Assembly: GCA_963798445.1 (NCBI GenBank)
Contig: CAWCTH010000003.1
Span: forward strand, 310,001 to 374,000
Direction of reading: 5' to 3'
DNA: 64,000 bases
DNA from: DASXAI01 sp963798445
GTDB lineage: Bacteria > Actinomycetota > Acidimicrobiia > Acidimicrobiales > Ilumatobacteraceae
The notes under the pieces are model-generated. The model was not told where the DNA came from. It saw only the letters and a list, made by a program, of their open reading frames with translations, and made no database searches. A program made the position numbers and the translations under genes. Below, piece after piece: positions 15,685-24,117 of this stretch. Within the stretch, counting starts at the first letter, position 1. Each line of letters starts with the position of its first letter.

Positions 15685-17944
15685 CGCAATCTCGGGCTCG
15701 GACCGCGACGGCTTCGCCGTGGTGCCGACGGGGAGCACGCAGGTCTCGGCCGCCCTCGTCGATGACAGCCCCGTCGTCGCCGTCGAGATCTCTGGGGACG
15801 GACAGCACCGCTGGGAAGTGTCGCAAGGAACCACCAGACCATTGGCGACCATGGAAGGGGCCATCGATGTCCGAATCGCGGTGGTCGAGGACCGCGCCAT
15901 GCTCGTGTGGATCGACCCTGGCACGCGCCGCGTCGTACGGCGCTACCTGCAGGGCGACGCGTCTGCGGAACAGGTGCTCGGCAGCGTCGATGGCAGCTTC
16001 GACCGCCTTCTCGTCGGCGGTCCGCCGAACCGGCCGGTTCTGGTGACCCGCAGCAGCACTGGCCAGATCGAGCGATGGGCCGCGGACACCGCCGAGCCGC
16101 TACCGGGAGTGATCCGTGCCAACGGAGAAGCCACGCAGCTGATCGCCGTCGGCCAGGACATCGTCGTCACCGGTCCCAAGAGAGGCCCGTTCCGGCGCTT
16201 CCGCTTGTCCGATGGGCAGGAGACCGGTGAGCGGATCCACATCCCCCGAGCGGCCGTATCGCCGATCGACCGAGCGTCAGTGACGACGCTGGCGGTGGCC
16301 GACGACCACGGCCGGACTGCGCTTGCTGCCCTCGATCAGGCCGGCTTCCTGTGGGCGTGGACCGAGGACCCGGAGCGGGACGCGACGTCGGTGCCCCACC
16401 TCCTGGTCGGCCGCACCCGCCTCGTGCACGATCAACGCTCGCGCAAGGATCAGCTGGGGCGCGAGAACCTCGCAGGCGAGCTGGCCGAGCTGATCCAGCA
16501 ACTGGCGACCGACCCAGACAGCCCGGGCGCCTTCGCCCTCCATCTCGATGGTGCGTGGGGCGCGGGCAAATCGACCGTCGTGGGCTTCCTGGCAGAGCGC
16601 TTGCGCGACGCCGCTGCGCCCCGGCCGAAGTGGGTCGTGGTCGAGTTGGACGCTTGGCGGTCCTCACAACTCTCGCCGGCGTGGTGGGCCGTGCTCGGCC
16701 ACCTTCGCAACGGCGTACGGGGATCGCTCGGCTTCTGGGCGCAGCGACAGTTCGACGTGCTCCGGTTCGGCCGTGAGGCGGCGCGGGTCTGGAAGGTGTG
16801 GGTGCCACCGGTGCTCGTGCTCGCCACCCTGTTCGTCGTCTGGCTGGTCAACGACGACGTCGACGCATTGATGGCGGTCATCACCGCCGTCATCGCGTTC
16901 GTCGGAGTCGTCGGCGGGCTGGGGAGCCGGTTCCTGTCGCTCGGCTCCCTCCAGGGCGCGCGCCTCCACGAACGGCTGAACGACAACCCCATGGCCGAGG
17001 TCGCCGCCCAGATCGTGTGGCTGCGCAAGCAGTGCAAGCGCCCGATCCTCCTGGTGCTCGACGACCTCGACCGCTGCAACGAGAAGTTCGCCGTCGAACT
17101 GCTCGACGCCGTCCAGACGCTGCTCCGCGCGCCGCCGTCCACCGGGAAGGGCGAGGCGGAACTGCCGGCCCTCGTTGTGCTCGCCGTCGGCGACCACCGG
17201 TGGCTGCGGGCGGCGTACGAGAACGCCTACTCGGTCTTCTCGCCGTACGTCAGCGAGCCGGGCCGACCGCTCGGTCACCTCTTCCTTGACAAGCTCTTCC
17301 AGGTCCGCATCGAGCTGCCTCATCTGAGCCCGGCTCAGCTGGAGAGCTACGTGGGCTTCCTCCTCGGGACTGAGGGCGGCGATGCCGACGCGCCCGAGGT
17401 GGGAGCGATCGAAGCGCAGATCCGCGCCGCCGGGGCGCGCGCCGGTCCCGAGGGCACCTCCCTTGACAACAGCATGACCAGCCTCCTTTCAGAAGCCCGC
17501 TCTTTCACCACGGAGCAGCGCCAAGGCCTGGCCGCCGTCGCCTTGGAGGTGCGGCGCCAAGACACCCGTCGGGGAGAGCGTGAGCACCACCTGCTCGAGC
17601 AGTACGCCGACCTGCTGGAGCCAAATCCGCGGGCGGCAAAGCGCTTTCTCATGACGTACAACATCGCCTACGCCACCCGACTGTCCGAGCTGGCACCGTT
17701 CGACTCCGAGACGCTCGCGCTCTGGACCGTGCTCGCCGTACGATGGCCCGCCCTAGCCGATTGGTTGCGTGAGCAGCTACCCGACGGACCCTTCGCTCCG
17801 ATCGGTGGTGCCGACCATCCGAGCCAGCTCCTGCTCGACAGCGACGTCCAGAAGGTGCTCTCGTCGACCAAGGGCGGCCCTATCGACATCACAAAGCTGC
17901 GCCGTTGCTGCGGTTATTTCGTGCCCGACGCCTCCGCCGGTTGA
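15644..17944 (+). CDS. KAP-family P-loop NTPase with beta-propeller N terminus
   Basis: A 766-residue frame. Residues about 1-255 are repeating beta-blade sequence (VTAWNDGTVRIHDAISGSDR, GQIERWAADT, RFRLSDGQETGE). A KAP P-loop domain follows: Walker A GAWGAGKST at about 302, a pair of membrane helices inserted at about 385-425 (VLVLATLFVVWLV and MAVITAVIAFVGVVGGL) and Walker B ILLVLDDLDRC at about 468. The membrane hairpin inside the NTPase is the hallmark of KAP proteins, named after Kidins220/ARMS and PifA, some of which act in phage exclusion. The GTG at 15644 has no ribosome site and overlaps the preceding frame by 41 bases, so the two frames are probably one gene of about 1045 codons. 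It ends 59 bases before the convergent CoA-transferase genes. Confidence 0.82.
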   Translation: MVTAWNDGTVRIHDAISGSDRDGFAVVPTGSTQVSAALVDDSPVVAVEISGDGQHRWEVSQGTTRPLATMEGAIDVRIAVVEDRAMLVWIDPGTRRVVRRYLQGDASAEQVLGSVDGSFDRLLVGGPPNRPVLVTRSSTGQIERWAADTAEPLPGVIRANGEATQLIAVGQDIVVTGPKRGPFRRFRLSDGQETGERIHIPRAAVSPIDRASVTTLAVADDHGRTALAALDQAGFLWAWTEDPERDATSVPHLLVGRTRLVHDQRSRKDQLGRENLAGELAELIQQLATDPDSPGAFALHLDGAWGAGKSTVVGFLAERLRDAAAPRPKWVVVELDAWRSSQLSPAWWAVLGHLRNGVRGSLGFWAQRQFDVLRFGREAARVWKVWVPPVLVLATLFVVWLVNDDVDALMAVITAVIAFVGVVGGLGSRFLSLGSLQGARLHERLNDNPMAEVAAQIVWLRKQCKRPILLVLDDLDRCNEKFAVELLDAVQTLLRAPPSTGKGEAELPALVVLAVGDHRWLRAAYENAYSVFSPYVSEPGRPLGHLFLDKLFQVRIELPHLSPAQLESYVGFLLGTEGGDADAPEVGAIEAQIRAAGARAGPEGTSLDNSMTSLLSEARSFTTEQRQGLAAVALEVRRQDTRRGEREHHLLEQYADLLEPNPRAAKRFLMTYNIAYATRLSELAPFDSETLALWTVLAVRWPALADWLREQLPDGPFAPIGGADHPSQLLLDSDVQKVLSSTKGGPIDITKLRRCCGYFVPDASAG

Positions 17945-18003
17945 GCGCTGGAGCTGGCGCCGATTCCCGAGGGGATGCCCAACGACGCGGTCGACTCCGC
18001 TTG

Positions 18004-19242
18004 CTAGACCGACTCGACGGTCTGAGTATCGGTGTCATCGGCTGCCCGATGCCGCGCGCCGAGCAGCGCAAGTACCTCATCAGTGTGCTGACCGTAGACC
18101 GGCCCGGGGCCCTGAACTTGACCAGGTGTGCGCGACAGCACAAATCGCGGTCCTTCGACCAGGACGGGCCCGAGCAGTGGATGCATGACCCACACGTAGT
18201 GGCCGCGGTGCGCGAGTTGGGCATCGGCCAGGCATTCCGGACTGTTCTGTACCTGGTGGGCCGGGATGCCGAGATCCTGCAGCTCGTCCTGCAACGCCAG
18301 AGGGTCACGGCTCTTGGTGTGGGCAGTGATGATCTCGTCGAGCTCGCCGTGCCGTTCGTGGCGCTCGCTCACGGTGAGCGGAGCAAGGTCGGGCCGCCCG
18401 AGCCACGAAGCGAGCGCCCGCCAGTCATCGTCGGACCCGCAGGCGATCGCGATCCACCTGTCGGTTCCCGCGGCCGGAAACGTGCCATGCGGGGCCATCA
18501 ACGAATCACGATTCCCGCGCAGAGCAAACGGGCGTCCGTTCACCTCGGCATCGAGCAGCGCAGTGGCTTGCAGGTGCATCGAGCACTCAGCCTGCGAGAG
18601 GTCGAGATACTGGCCCTCGCCTGTGCGTTCCCTGTGCTCGAGTGCGCTCAACAACGCGGCCAGGCCGAAGCGAGGCGACACGGTGTCCGTGTAAGCGCTG
18701 AACGGTCCGCTCGGGGCACGATCAGGCCAACCCGTGGTACTCGTGAACCCGAACAGTGCGCTGGTGAGGTTGCCGAGGCCCTGAATGGCCAGCGAACCAG
18801 TCTGGCCCTGCAGGCAGCTCGACAGCATGACGATGCGGGGATTGGCCGCACGGATCCGCTCGTATCCGAAGCCCATGCGAGCGAAGACACCGGCCGAGAA
18901 GCTCTCGATGAGAACGTCCGCCCACCGCACGAGCCGCCAGACCACATCGTGCGAGGCCGGGTCCGAGAGATCCAGCTCCACCCCGAGCTTGCCGGCATTG
19001 CAGTTCGCCCACAGGCCGCTACCTTCGAGCGGGAACTCGTTGCTGTCGGGATGGAACGGTCCCGCCGTGCGGGCCACGTCGGGATGCGTGCGGCTCTCTA
19101 CGTGCACGACCGTGGCACCGAAGTCAGCGAGGAGACGCCCGACGTTCGGTCCGGCGACCGACCACGTCATGTCGAGCACGCGGCAGGTCGGCGAGTGCGG
19201 CGCGACCGCTCGCGTCGCTCTGGCCGGACTCGACACCGGCAC
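18004..19242 (-). CDS. family III CoA-transferase domain (second half of a split tandem gene)
   Basis: A 412-residue CaiB/BaiF-type CoA-transferase. It has the N-terminal RVLDMTWSVAGPNVGRLLAD, ADFGATVVHVE, then DVLIESFSAGVFARMGFGYE, the nucleophile region with Asp in FSAYTDTVSPRFGLAALLSA, and GEGQYLDLSQAE. These enzymes move CoA between organic acids. The start GTG at 19242 lies inside the upstream frame, a 119-base overlap. Many relatives are tandem double-domain proteins of about 800 residues, so this is probably the second half of one gene disrupted by a single-base shift. Confidence 0.8.
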   Translation of the reverse strand: MPVSSPARATRAVAPHSPTCRVLDMTWSVAGPNVGRLLADFGATVVHVESRTHPDVARTAGPFHPDSNEFPLEGSGLWANCNAGKLGVELDLSDPASHDVVWRLVRWADVLIESFSAGVFARMGFGYERIRAANPRIVMLSSCLQGQTGSLAIQGLGNLTSALFGFTSTTGWPDRAPSGPFSAYTDTVSPRFGLAALLSALEHRERTGEGQYLDLSQAECSMHLQATALLDAEVNGRPFALRGNRDSLMAPHGTFPAAGTDRWIAIACGSDDDWRALASWLGRPDLAPLTVSERHERHGELDEIITAHTKSRDPLALQDELQDLGIPAHQVQNSPECLADAQLAHRGHYVWVMHPLLGPVLVEGPRFVLSRTPGQVQGPGPVYGQHTDEVLALLGARHRAADDTDTQTVESV

Positions 19243-20422
19243 GGGGACGCGTCGACGTCGCAGCGCGGCCGTCGCCGAGGCGGGGGGCCGGTCCCAGCGA
19301 TCGCAACGGCGCGCTCGACGCCACGACGAAGCGGCCCGGATGACGGAACGCCGCGCTCGTGCCGGGTTGCTGCACGACGTCCCAGAACTGACGAGTCGCC
19401 AGATGGTCGTTGCCCATCACCTCGACGGTGTTCGAGACGGGCGCCAACATCACGCGCCGTCGCGCCGCCTCGGCCGCGAGATACGCCCGCGTGCGGGTAG
19501 CGGTGAAGGCGGCGATCACCGCACACAAACGATCGATCTCCGATGGCGACACCACCCCGGTAGCAAGACCATGATTCAGCTCGATCCAGGGTGTGTCACG
19601 GGTCGCCGCGTCGCAGCCACCCTCCTCCCAGATCCACCCGAACAGGTTCTTGGTGAAATGGGCCAACGCCGCACCGAAGGAGAAGGTGATGCTCACGGCC
19701 CCATCCGCGGCTGGGTACGTCCACTGCAGTTTGAGGCTGCCGTAGTCCAGGCCATCGCCGCAGCGGCGCATGGCCGGCGAGCTCCACGCCTGGCTGAGGG
19801 CGTAGCTGAACGAGGACTGGGAGCAGGAAACCTGAGCCGAGACGTCGACCAGTTGGCCACGGCCGGATCGTCTGCGCTCCGCCAGAGCAACCAACGACCC
19901 GACGGCCATGTCGGCCGCGCCGTGCAAGAACGCCTGAGGCGAACCCCAACGCAACGGGGCTCGGTCCGCATCGCCGATCAGCGCGGCTGCGCAACCCGCC
20001 GCGCTCACGATGAGGTCGGACGCCGCCCAGTTCGCCTTGGGACCGTCGAGTCCAAACGCGGTGAGCACCACGACGACGAGGCGTGGGTTGACCGCGGCGA
20101 GATCGTGATAGTTGAACGGCATGTCCTTCGGCCGGCCCGTCCACAGCAGCACGTCGGCGTCCATGACAAGCTCGTCGAGGTGCGATCGACCGGCGGCCGT
20201 CGTGAGGTCCGCGACCGCCGAGCGCTTGCCGCGGTTGTAGGCCCAATGCCACAGGCTCGTGTCGAGGCCAGGCCGATCTCCAGCGAACGGCGGGCACCAA
20301 CGCGCCGACGAACCTCCGGGCGGTTCGACGAGCAGCACGTCGGCGCCAAGTTGAGCGAGCATGAATCCTGCGAGCTGGCCCCGCTCATCGGTGCAGTCGA
20401 TCACACGATACGACGACAGCAT
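19124..20422 (-). CDS. family III CoA-transferase domain (first half of a split tandem gene)
   Basis: A 432-residue frame, again CaiB/BaiF-like. It has the N terminus YRVIDCTDERGQLAGFMLAQ, LGADVLLVEPPGG, then DADVLLWTGRPKDMPFNYHD, an Asp in FLHGAADMAVGSLVALAERR and GRGQLVDVSAQVS. The last 50 or so residues (ATSTRPRAGVESGQSDASGR onward) are low-complexity and look out of frame; the downstream frame supplies a natural continuation. The first domain is more divergent than the second, as is usual in the tandem enzymes. Confidence 0.78.
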   Translation of the reverse strand: MLSSYRVIDCTDERGQLAGFMLAQLGADVLLVEPPGGSSARWCPPFAGDRPGLDTSLWHWAYNRGKRSAVADLTTAAGRSHLDELVMDADVLLWTGRPKDMPFNYHDLAAVNPRLVVVVLTAFGLDGPKANWAASDLIVSAAGCAAALIGDADRAPLRWGSPQAFLHGAADMAVGSLVALAERRRSGRGQLVDVSAQVSCSQSSFSYALSQAWSSPAMRRCGDGLDYGSLKLQWTYPAADGAVSITFSFGAALAHFTKNLFGWIWEEGGCDAATRDTPWIELNHGLATGVVSPSEIDRLCAVIAAFTATRTRAYLAAEAARRRVMLAPVSNTVEVMGNDHLATRQFWDVVQQPGTSAAFRHPGRFVVASSAPLRSLGPAPRLGDGRAATSTRPRAGVESGQSDASGRAALADLPRARHDVVGRRTERRASPR

Positions 20423-20501
20423 CCACGTACCTCCCCCGGTCGCGTCGCCACGACGGCCTCAAACGTAGCCAGACCCGTGAACGGCGCGCCTGTCCCCGCC
20501 G

Positions 20502-20651
20502 GTGAGTGAATCCGACATCCGCAAGTGGGCCATCGCCGTGTACTGGCCCCAGACGCCACCGCGGAGCTACTGGGACATCGACGTGGTCAACCAGAACGGC
20601 GAGCCGACCTGCCCTGGCAAGGCGGTCGTCGTCATCCCGAGCCGGGCCTGA
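20502..20651 (+). CDS. possible 49-residue protein or gene tail
   Basis: GTG at 20502 opens a short frame encoding VSESDIRKWAIAVYWPQTPP, then RSYWDIDVVNQNGEPTCPGK and VVVIPSRA. The composition is protein-like (aromatic-rich, one cysteine) and unlike the chance frames around it. It reads like the end of a larger beta-rich domain. I do not recognise it. It lies 78 bases before the eCIS AAA+ ATPase gene on the same strand. Confidence 0.35.
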   Translation: MSESDIRKWAIAVYWPQTPPRSYWDIDVVNQNGEPTCPGKAVVVIPSRA

Positions 20652-20729
20652 GCCCGACCGCTCGGCACGTGGTTGGCGTTAGCCTCCCACCGATGTCACC
20701 GCGACGGGTGTGCGGCTTGGTCGTGGGTC

Positions 20730-22763
20730 GTGGCTGAGGCGGCCGATGGCGTCTACTTCGCGGCGCGGCTGGCTGTCATGGAACGACGCGTGCGCCGGCT
20801 GGTGGAGCGCCGGCGCAAACAGGATCCGCATCCCGACGACGCCTTTCGGGGCCTCTACCTCGCCGACGTCGAGGTCGACGCCATCCTCGCCACCGACACC
20901 CAGAGCCGAGGTCTCACGGCCGACGACGACGACGAGCGCTTGTACGGCGCTGCCGAGGCGCGGGCCGACGCGGTCGAGGCCGGCGGTCTCCACCTCCGCC
21001 TGCGCACGCTGGCCGAGGAGTTCGACCTGGACCGGACTGATGTCGACGTGCTCCTGGCTGCCCTGCTGCCCGACGTGGACCGCACCTTCGAGCGGCTCTA
21101 CGGCTATCTGAATGACGACGTCACCCAGCGTCATCTCACGATCGAGCTGTCCCTCCACCTGACGCGTGGCGACCCCCGGTCCGTGGACGATCGGTCCCGC
21201 TACCTGGGCGCGGCGCCCCTGCTCGCCGGAGGACTGATCGAGATCGCCGTCGAAGGACCGTTCCTCGGCCGCAGCCTCACGGTGCCCGACAGGGTGGTGG
21301 CGCACCTTCTCGGCAGCGACGAGCCCGATGCCGCGCTCGAGTCGGTGCTCGTCGCGCCGGGCGAGGGATGGGGCGGCGACGGAGTGGCGAAGGCGCTGGC
21401 CAGCGGCCTGCGGTGTCTGTACGTTCGCGGCGGCGCCAGCGGTGGCGCTCGGGCGGCCGCCGTCGACGGTGCCCGACGATCGACTCGCGACGTGGTCGCC
21501 ATCGACCTCCGTCGTGTGGCCCGACACGCCGACCCGGGTCCGGTGGCCGCGGCTGCCGTGCGCGAGGCGCGCTTACGCAGAGGACTGCTGGTCGCCGAGC
21601 CCGTCGATGCGGTGAGCGCCGATCCGTCGGTCCTCGACATCCTCACCGCCCCCGCCGGCCCCGTCGTCCTTGCCGGCCGGGTTCGCTGGGACGCGACGTG
21701 GACCGAGCGGGCACCGTTCACCCTGACCGCGCCGGAGCCGTCCGCCGCCGAACGCGCGGCGATGTGGGCCCAGGCGTTGCCGGTCGAGGTGGCCGGCACC
21801 GAGCGGCTGGCCGGCTTCGCGTTGCCGCCCGACGGCGTCGCGTTCGCCGTTGGCGATGCCCTCGCCCGGGCCGGTGTGGACCAGGGCGACCTCACGATCG
21901 CGCACCTGCTCGAAGGCGCCCGGAACCACGGCGGCACGGGCCTCGAGCGCCTGGCGCGGCGGATCGAGCCCACGGTCCGGCTCGACGACATGGTGCTGCG
22001 TCCCGAGGTCCGCCAGCTGCTCGCTGACTTCATCGCCCGTGCGCGCCACCGGGACACGGTCATCGATGACTGGGGCATGCGACCCGGGGGCGGTCGCGGC
22101 CGAGGCGTGACGGCGCTGCTGGCCGGGCCGCCCGGCACGGGCAAGACGATGGCCGCCGAAGCCATCGCTGGCGAGCTCGGCTTCGATCTTTACGTCGTCG
22201 ACCTCTCCACCGTGGTGGACAAGTACATCGGTGAGACAGAGAAGAACTTGGAACGGATCTTCTCCGAGAGCGAGGAGGTCAGCGCCGTTCTGCTGTTCGA
22301 CGAAGCGGACGCTCTGTTCGGCAAGCGGACGAGCATCAGCGACGCCCACGATCGGTACGCCAACCTCGAGATCTCGTACCTGCTCCAGCGGATGGAGTCA
22401 TTCGATGGACTGGCCCTGCTCGCCAGCAACCTGCGGGCCAACCTCGATGACGCCCTCGCGCGCCGGCTCGACCTCGCCGTCGACTTCCCCCTGCCCGACG
22501 AGGAAGAGCGCCACCTGCTCTGGGAGCGCAGCTTCGGCCCCACGGTGCCCCGGACGTCGGGTCTCGACCTCAGGGCGTGCGCCCGCACGTTCGAGCTGGC
22601 CGGTGGGAGCATCCGGGCCGTCACGTTGAGCGCGGCGTACCGCGCCGCCGCCGGGGAACGAGCCGTGACGATGGCTGATGTGCTCGGCTCCGTCGCCATC
22701 GAGTACGCCAAGCTCGGCCGGGTGATGCCACCGAGTCCAACCGGAGTGGAGCCCTCCGACTAG
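20730..22763 (+). CDS. eCIS-associated AAA+ ATPase (Afp15-like)
   Basis: A 677-residue AAA+ protein with one C-terminal ATPase domain: Walker A LLAGPPGTGKT at about 466, sensor/pore segment VVDLSTVVDKYIGETEKNLE, Walker B AVLLFDEADALFG at about 520, arginine-finger region RRLDLAVDFPLPDEEER. The N-terminal 400 residues are a helical extension plus a degenerate NTPase-like region, as in the ATPases encoded in contractile injection system loci, where the Afp15 type is thought to act in assembly or cargo loading. The start GTG at 20730 is chosen over an unlikely upstream extension. It converges with the eCIS operon; its TAG shares bases with the DUF4157 stop (CTAG at 22760-22763). Confidence 0.88.
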   Translation: MAEAADGVYFAARLAVMERRVRRLVERRRKQDPHPDDAFRGLYLADVEVDAILATDTQSRGLTADDDDERLYGAAEARADAVEAGGLHLRLRTLAEEFDLDRTDVDVLLAALLPDVDRTFERLYGYLNDDVTQRHLTIELSLHLTRGDPRSVDDRSRYLGAAPLLAGGLIEIAVEGPFLGRSLTVPDRVVAHLLGSDEPDAALESVLVAPGEGWGGDGVAKALASGLRCLYVRGGASGGARAAAVDGARRSTRDVVAIDLRRVARHADPGPVAAAAVREARLRRGLLVAEPVDAVSADPSVLDILTAPAGPVVLAGRVRWDATWTERAPFTLTAPEPSAAERAAMWAQALPVEVAGTERLAGFALPPDGVAFAVGDALARAGVDQGDLTIAHLLEGARNHGGTGLERLARRIEPTVRLDDMVLRPEVRQLLADFIARARHRDTVIDDWGMRPGGGRGRGVTALLAGPPGTGKTMAAEAIAGELGFDLYVVDLSTVVDKYIGETEKNLERIFSESEEVSAVLLFDEADALFGKRTSISDAHDRYANLEISYLLQRMESFDGLALLASNLRANLDDALARRLDLAVDFPLPDEEERHLLWERSFGPTVPRTSGLDLRACARTFELAGGSIRAVTLSAAYRAAAGERAVTMADVLGSVAIEYAKLGRVMPPSPTGVEPSD

Positions 22764-23344
22764 TCGACTTTGGGTGCGTCGCCGTCGTGGCGTTGTAGCG
22801 AACGGTCCGGTCGCCATCGCTCGGCCACGTGGTCGGCGGCCTGCTCGTAGGGATCGCCCGGTTCGCTCACGTGCAGACCGCCGGCCATCGCCACGCCGTG
22901 GACCGGCCCGGATTGCTGCTGGACGACATGGGCCAGCTCGTGCATGACCCGCCGCTGTCCGGCGGCTGAATCGATGTCATATGCGCCGGCGCCGAAAACG
23001 ACGTGGGAGCCGCTCGTGAACGCCTCGGCCTGCACCGATCGGGCGGCTGTGTCGGCGGCGGCGTCGTCGTGCACGCGAACCTCCGAGAGATCGGCGCCAA
23101 GGTGGGCCTCGGCCTGCGCCCGCAGCGCGCTTTCGAGCGAGCGTCCAGGCAGGGCGAGCACGGCACGAACCTTCCGGGCGGCGGCCTCCTCTTGCGATCG
23201 GACCAAGCGTGCCACTGCGGCATTGCCGACCGACCGCTGCAGTGCGGCGGCGACGCCGCCTCGGGTCACTGCCGGCGACAGCGCTGCCGAGGGTAGGTGC
23301 ACGACCGAGCTCTTGCTCGCCGGGAGGTGAGTACGAGGACGCAT
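22760..23344 (-). CDS. DUF4157 (eCIS core-domain) protein, putative zinc metallopeptidase-like cargo
   Basis: A 194-residue protein. Residues 35-47 carry the motif LQRSVGNAAVARL. Residues about 75-145 are the DUF4157 domain (HLGADLSEVRVHDDAAADTA, then AEAFTSGSHVVFGAGAYDID) with HELAH at 135-139, an HExxH zinc-peptidase-type motif. DUF4157 is a well-known marker of eCIS loci and is often joined to toxin domains; here there is only a 45-residue tail. The start ATG 23344 is preferred over 23350 because GAGAAGGGA ends six bases upstream of it. It is the last gene of the eCIS operon. Confidence 0.85.
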   Translation of the reverse strand: MRPRTHLPASKSSVVHLPSAALSPAVTRGGVAAALQRSVGNAAVARLVRSQEEAAARKVRAVLALPGRSLESALRAQAEAHLGADLSEVRVHDDAAADTAARSVQAEAFTSGSHVVFGAGAYDIDSAAGQRRVMHELAHVVQQQSGPVHGVAMAGGLHVSEPGDPYEQAADHVAERWRPDRSLQRHDGDAPKVD

Positions 23345-23357
23345 GCGCATTCCCTTC

Positions 23358-24110
23358 TCAGGTAGGCCGGGTCGGGAACTTGCTCTTGGGCTTCTGCCAT
23401 CCGCCGGTGGTGTGGACGTGGATGTTGTTCTTCGTCGTGTCGACGATGCAGACGAGGTTCTTCGTCTTCTCCCAGTTCGAGCCGCGATCCTTCCAGTCGA
23501 GAATCGTGGTGGCCCCCCCGGGAACGTGCATGTTCGTGACGATCTTCAGCGCGACCGCCTGACCGAGACGGGGATTGTCGATCATCGCCCCCTCGGCGTT
23601 CGGCACCTTCTTGCGTTGGTCGGTGACGTGGTTCTGCATGCCGACCCACTGCACTGCCGCCGCCGAGATGTCGGACTCCGTCTGAGCCCCACTGATCATC
23701 TCGCCGAACGCGGCGTTGCTCAGGTTGAGCAGCGCGACGGCCTTCACGAGGATCGACTTGATCGCCGCCGTCACCGGAAGCGACTCGATGTAGAAGGTGA
23801 GGAAGTTCTTGTCGGACTCCAGCTTCGCCTGATTGGCTCGCACGGTCGCTTGGGCGGCCAGGGTCTCGACGCGCGGCACTGCCGCGTCGATGGCGTCCTG
23901 GACGGCGCGCACCTTGTACTCCTCGACCTTCTGGGCCGCCTTCGCTTCCCGATTCTTGTCCCCTCGCTTCGTGGCCGTCTTGGCGACGTTCTTCAGCTTC
24001 TGCTCGCTCGGCAGGGCGGTCGTCATGGCGTCGGTCATCACCGCCGTCTGCTCGTCGGGGCTGAGCTGTGCCCACTTGGTCGGCACCCTGGCCGCGATGC
24101 CGTTGCGCAC
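23358..24110 (-). CDS. unknown eCIS-operon protein, cargo candidate
   Basis: A 250-residue soluble protein in the terminal part of the eCIS operon. It has a charged helical N-terminal half (LPSEQKLKNVAKTATKRGDK, AKAAQKVEEYKVRAVQDAID), a middle hydrophobic helix pair (FLTFYIESLPVTAAIKSILV, KAVALLNLSNAAFGEMI) and a C-terminal beta-rich domain (HVPGGATTILDWKDRGSNWE, TKNLVCIVDTTKNNIHVHTT, GGWQKPKSKFP). I do not recognise a known toxin fold. A GTG at 24110 begins seven bases after the upstream stop with only a weak ribosome site. The alternative is that this is the second half of the preceding gene, separated by a one-base frameshift. Confidence 0.65.
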   Translation of the reverse strand: MRNGIAARVPTKWAQLSPDEQTAVMTDAMTTALPSEQKLKNVAKTATKRGDKNREAKAAQKVEEYKVRAVQDAIDAAVPRVETLAAQATVRANQAKLESDKNFLTFYIESLPVTAAIKSILVKAVALLNLSNAAFGEMISGAQTESDISAAAVQWVGMQNHVTDQRKKVPNAEGAMIDNPRLGQAVALKIVTNMHVPGGATTILDWKDRGSNWEKTKNLVCIVDTTKNNIHVHTTGGWQKPKSKFPTRPT

Positions 24111-24117
24111 CGTCAGC

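Noticed and set aside
17905..20509. Two long plus-strand frames opposite the CoA-transferase genes
   Set aside because: Arg/Gln-rich antisense frames with no recognisable domain; the minus strand has CaiB/BaiF signatures.
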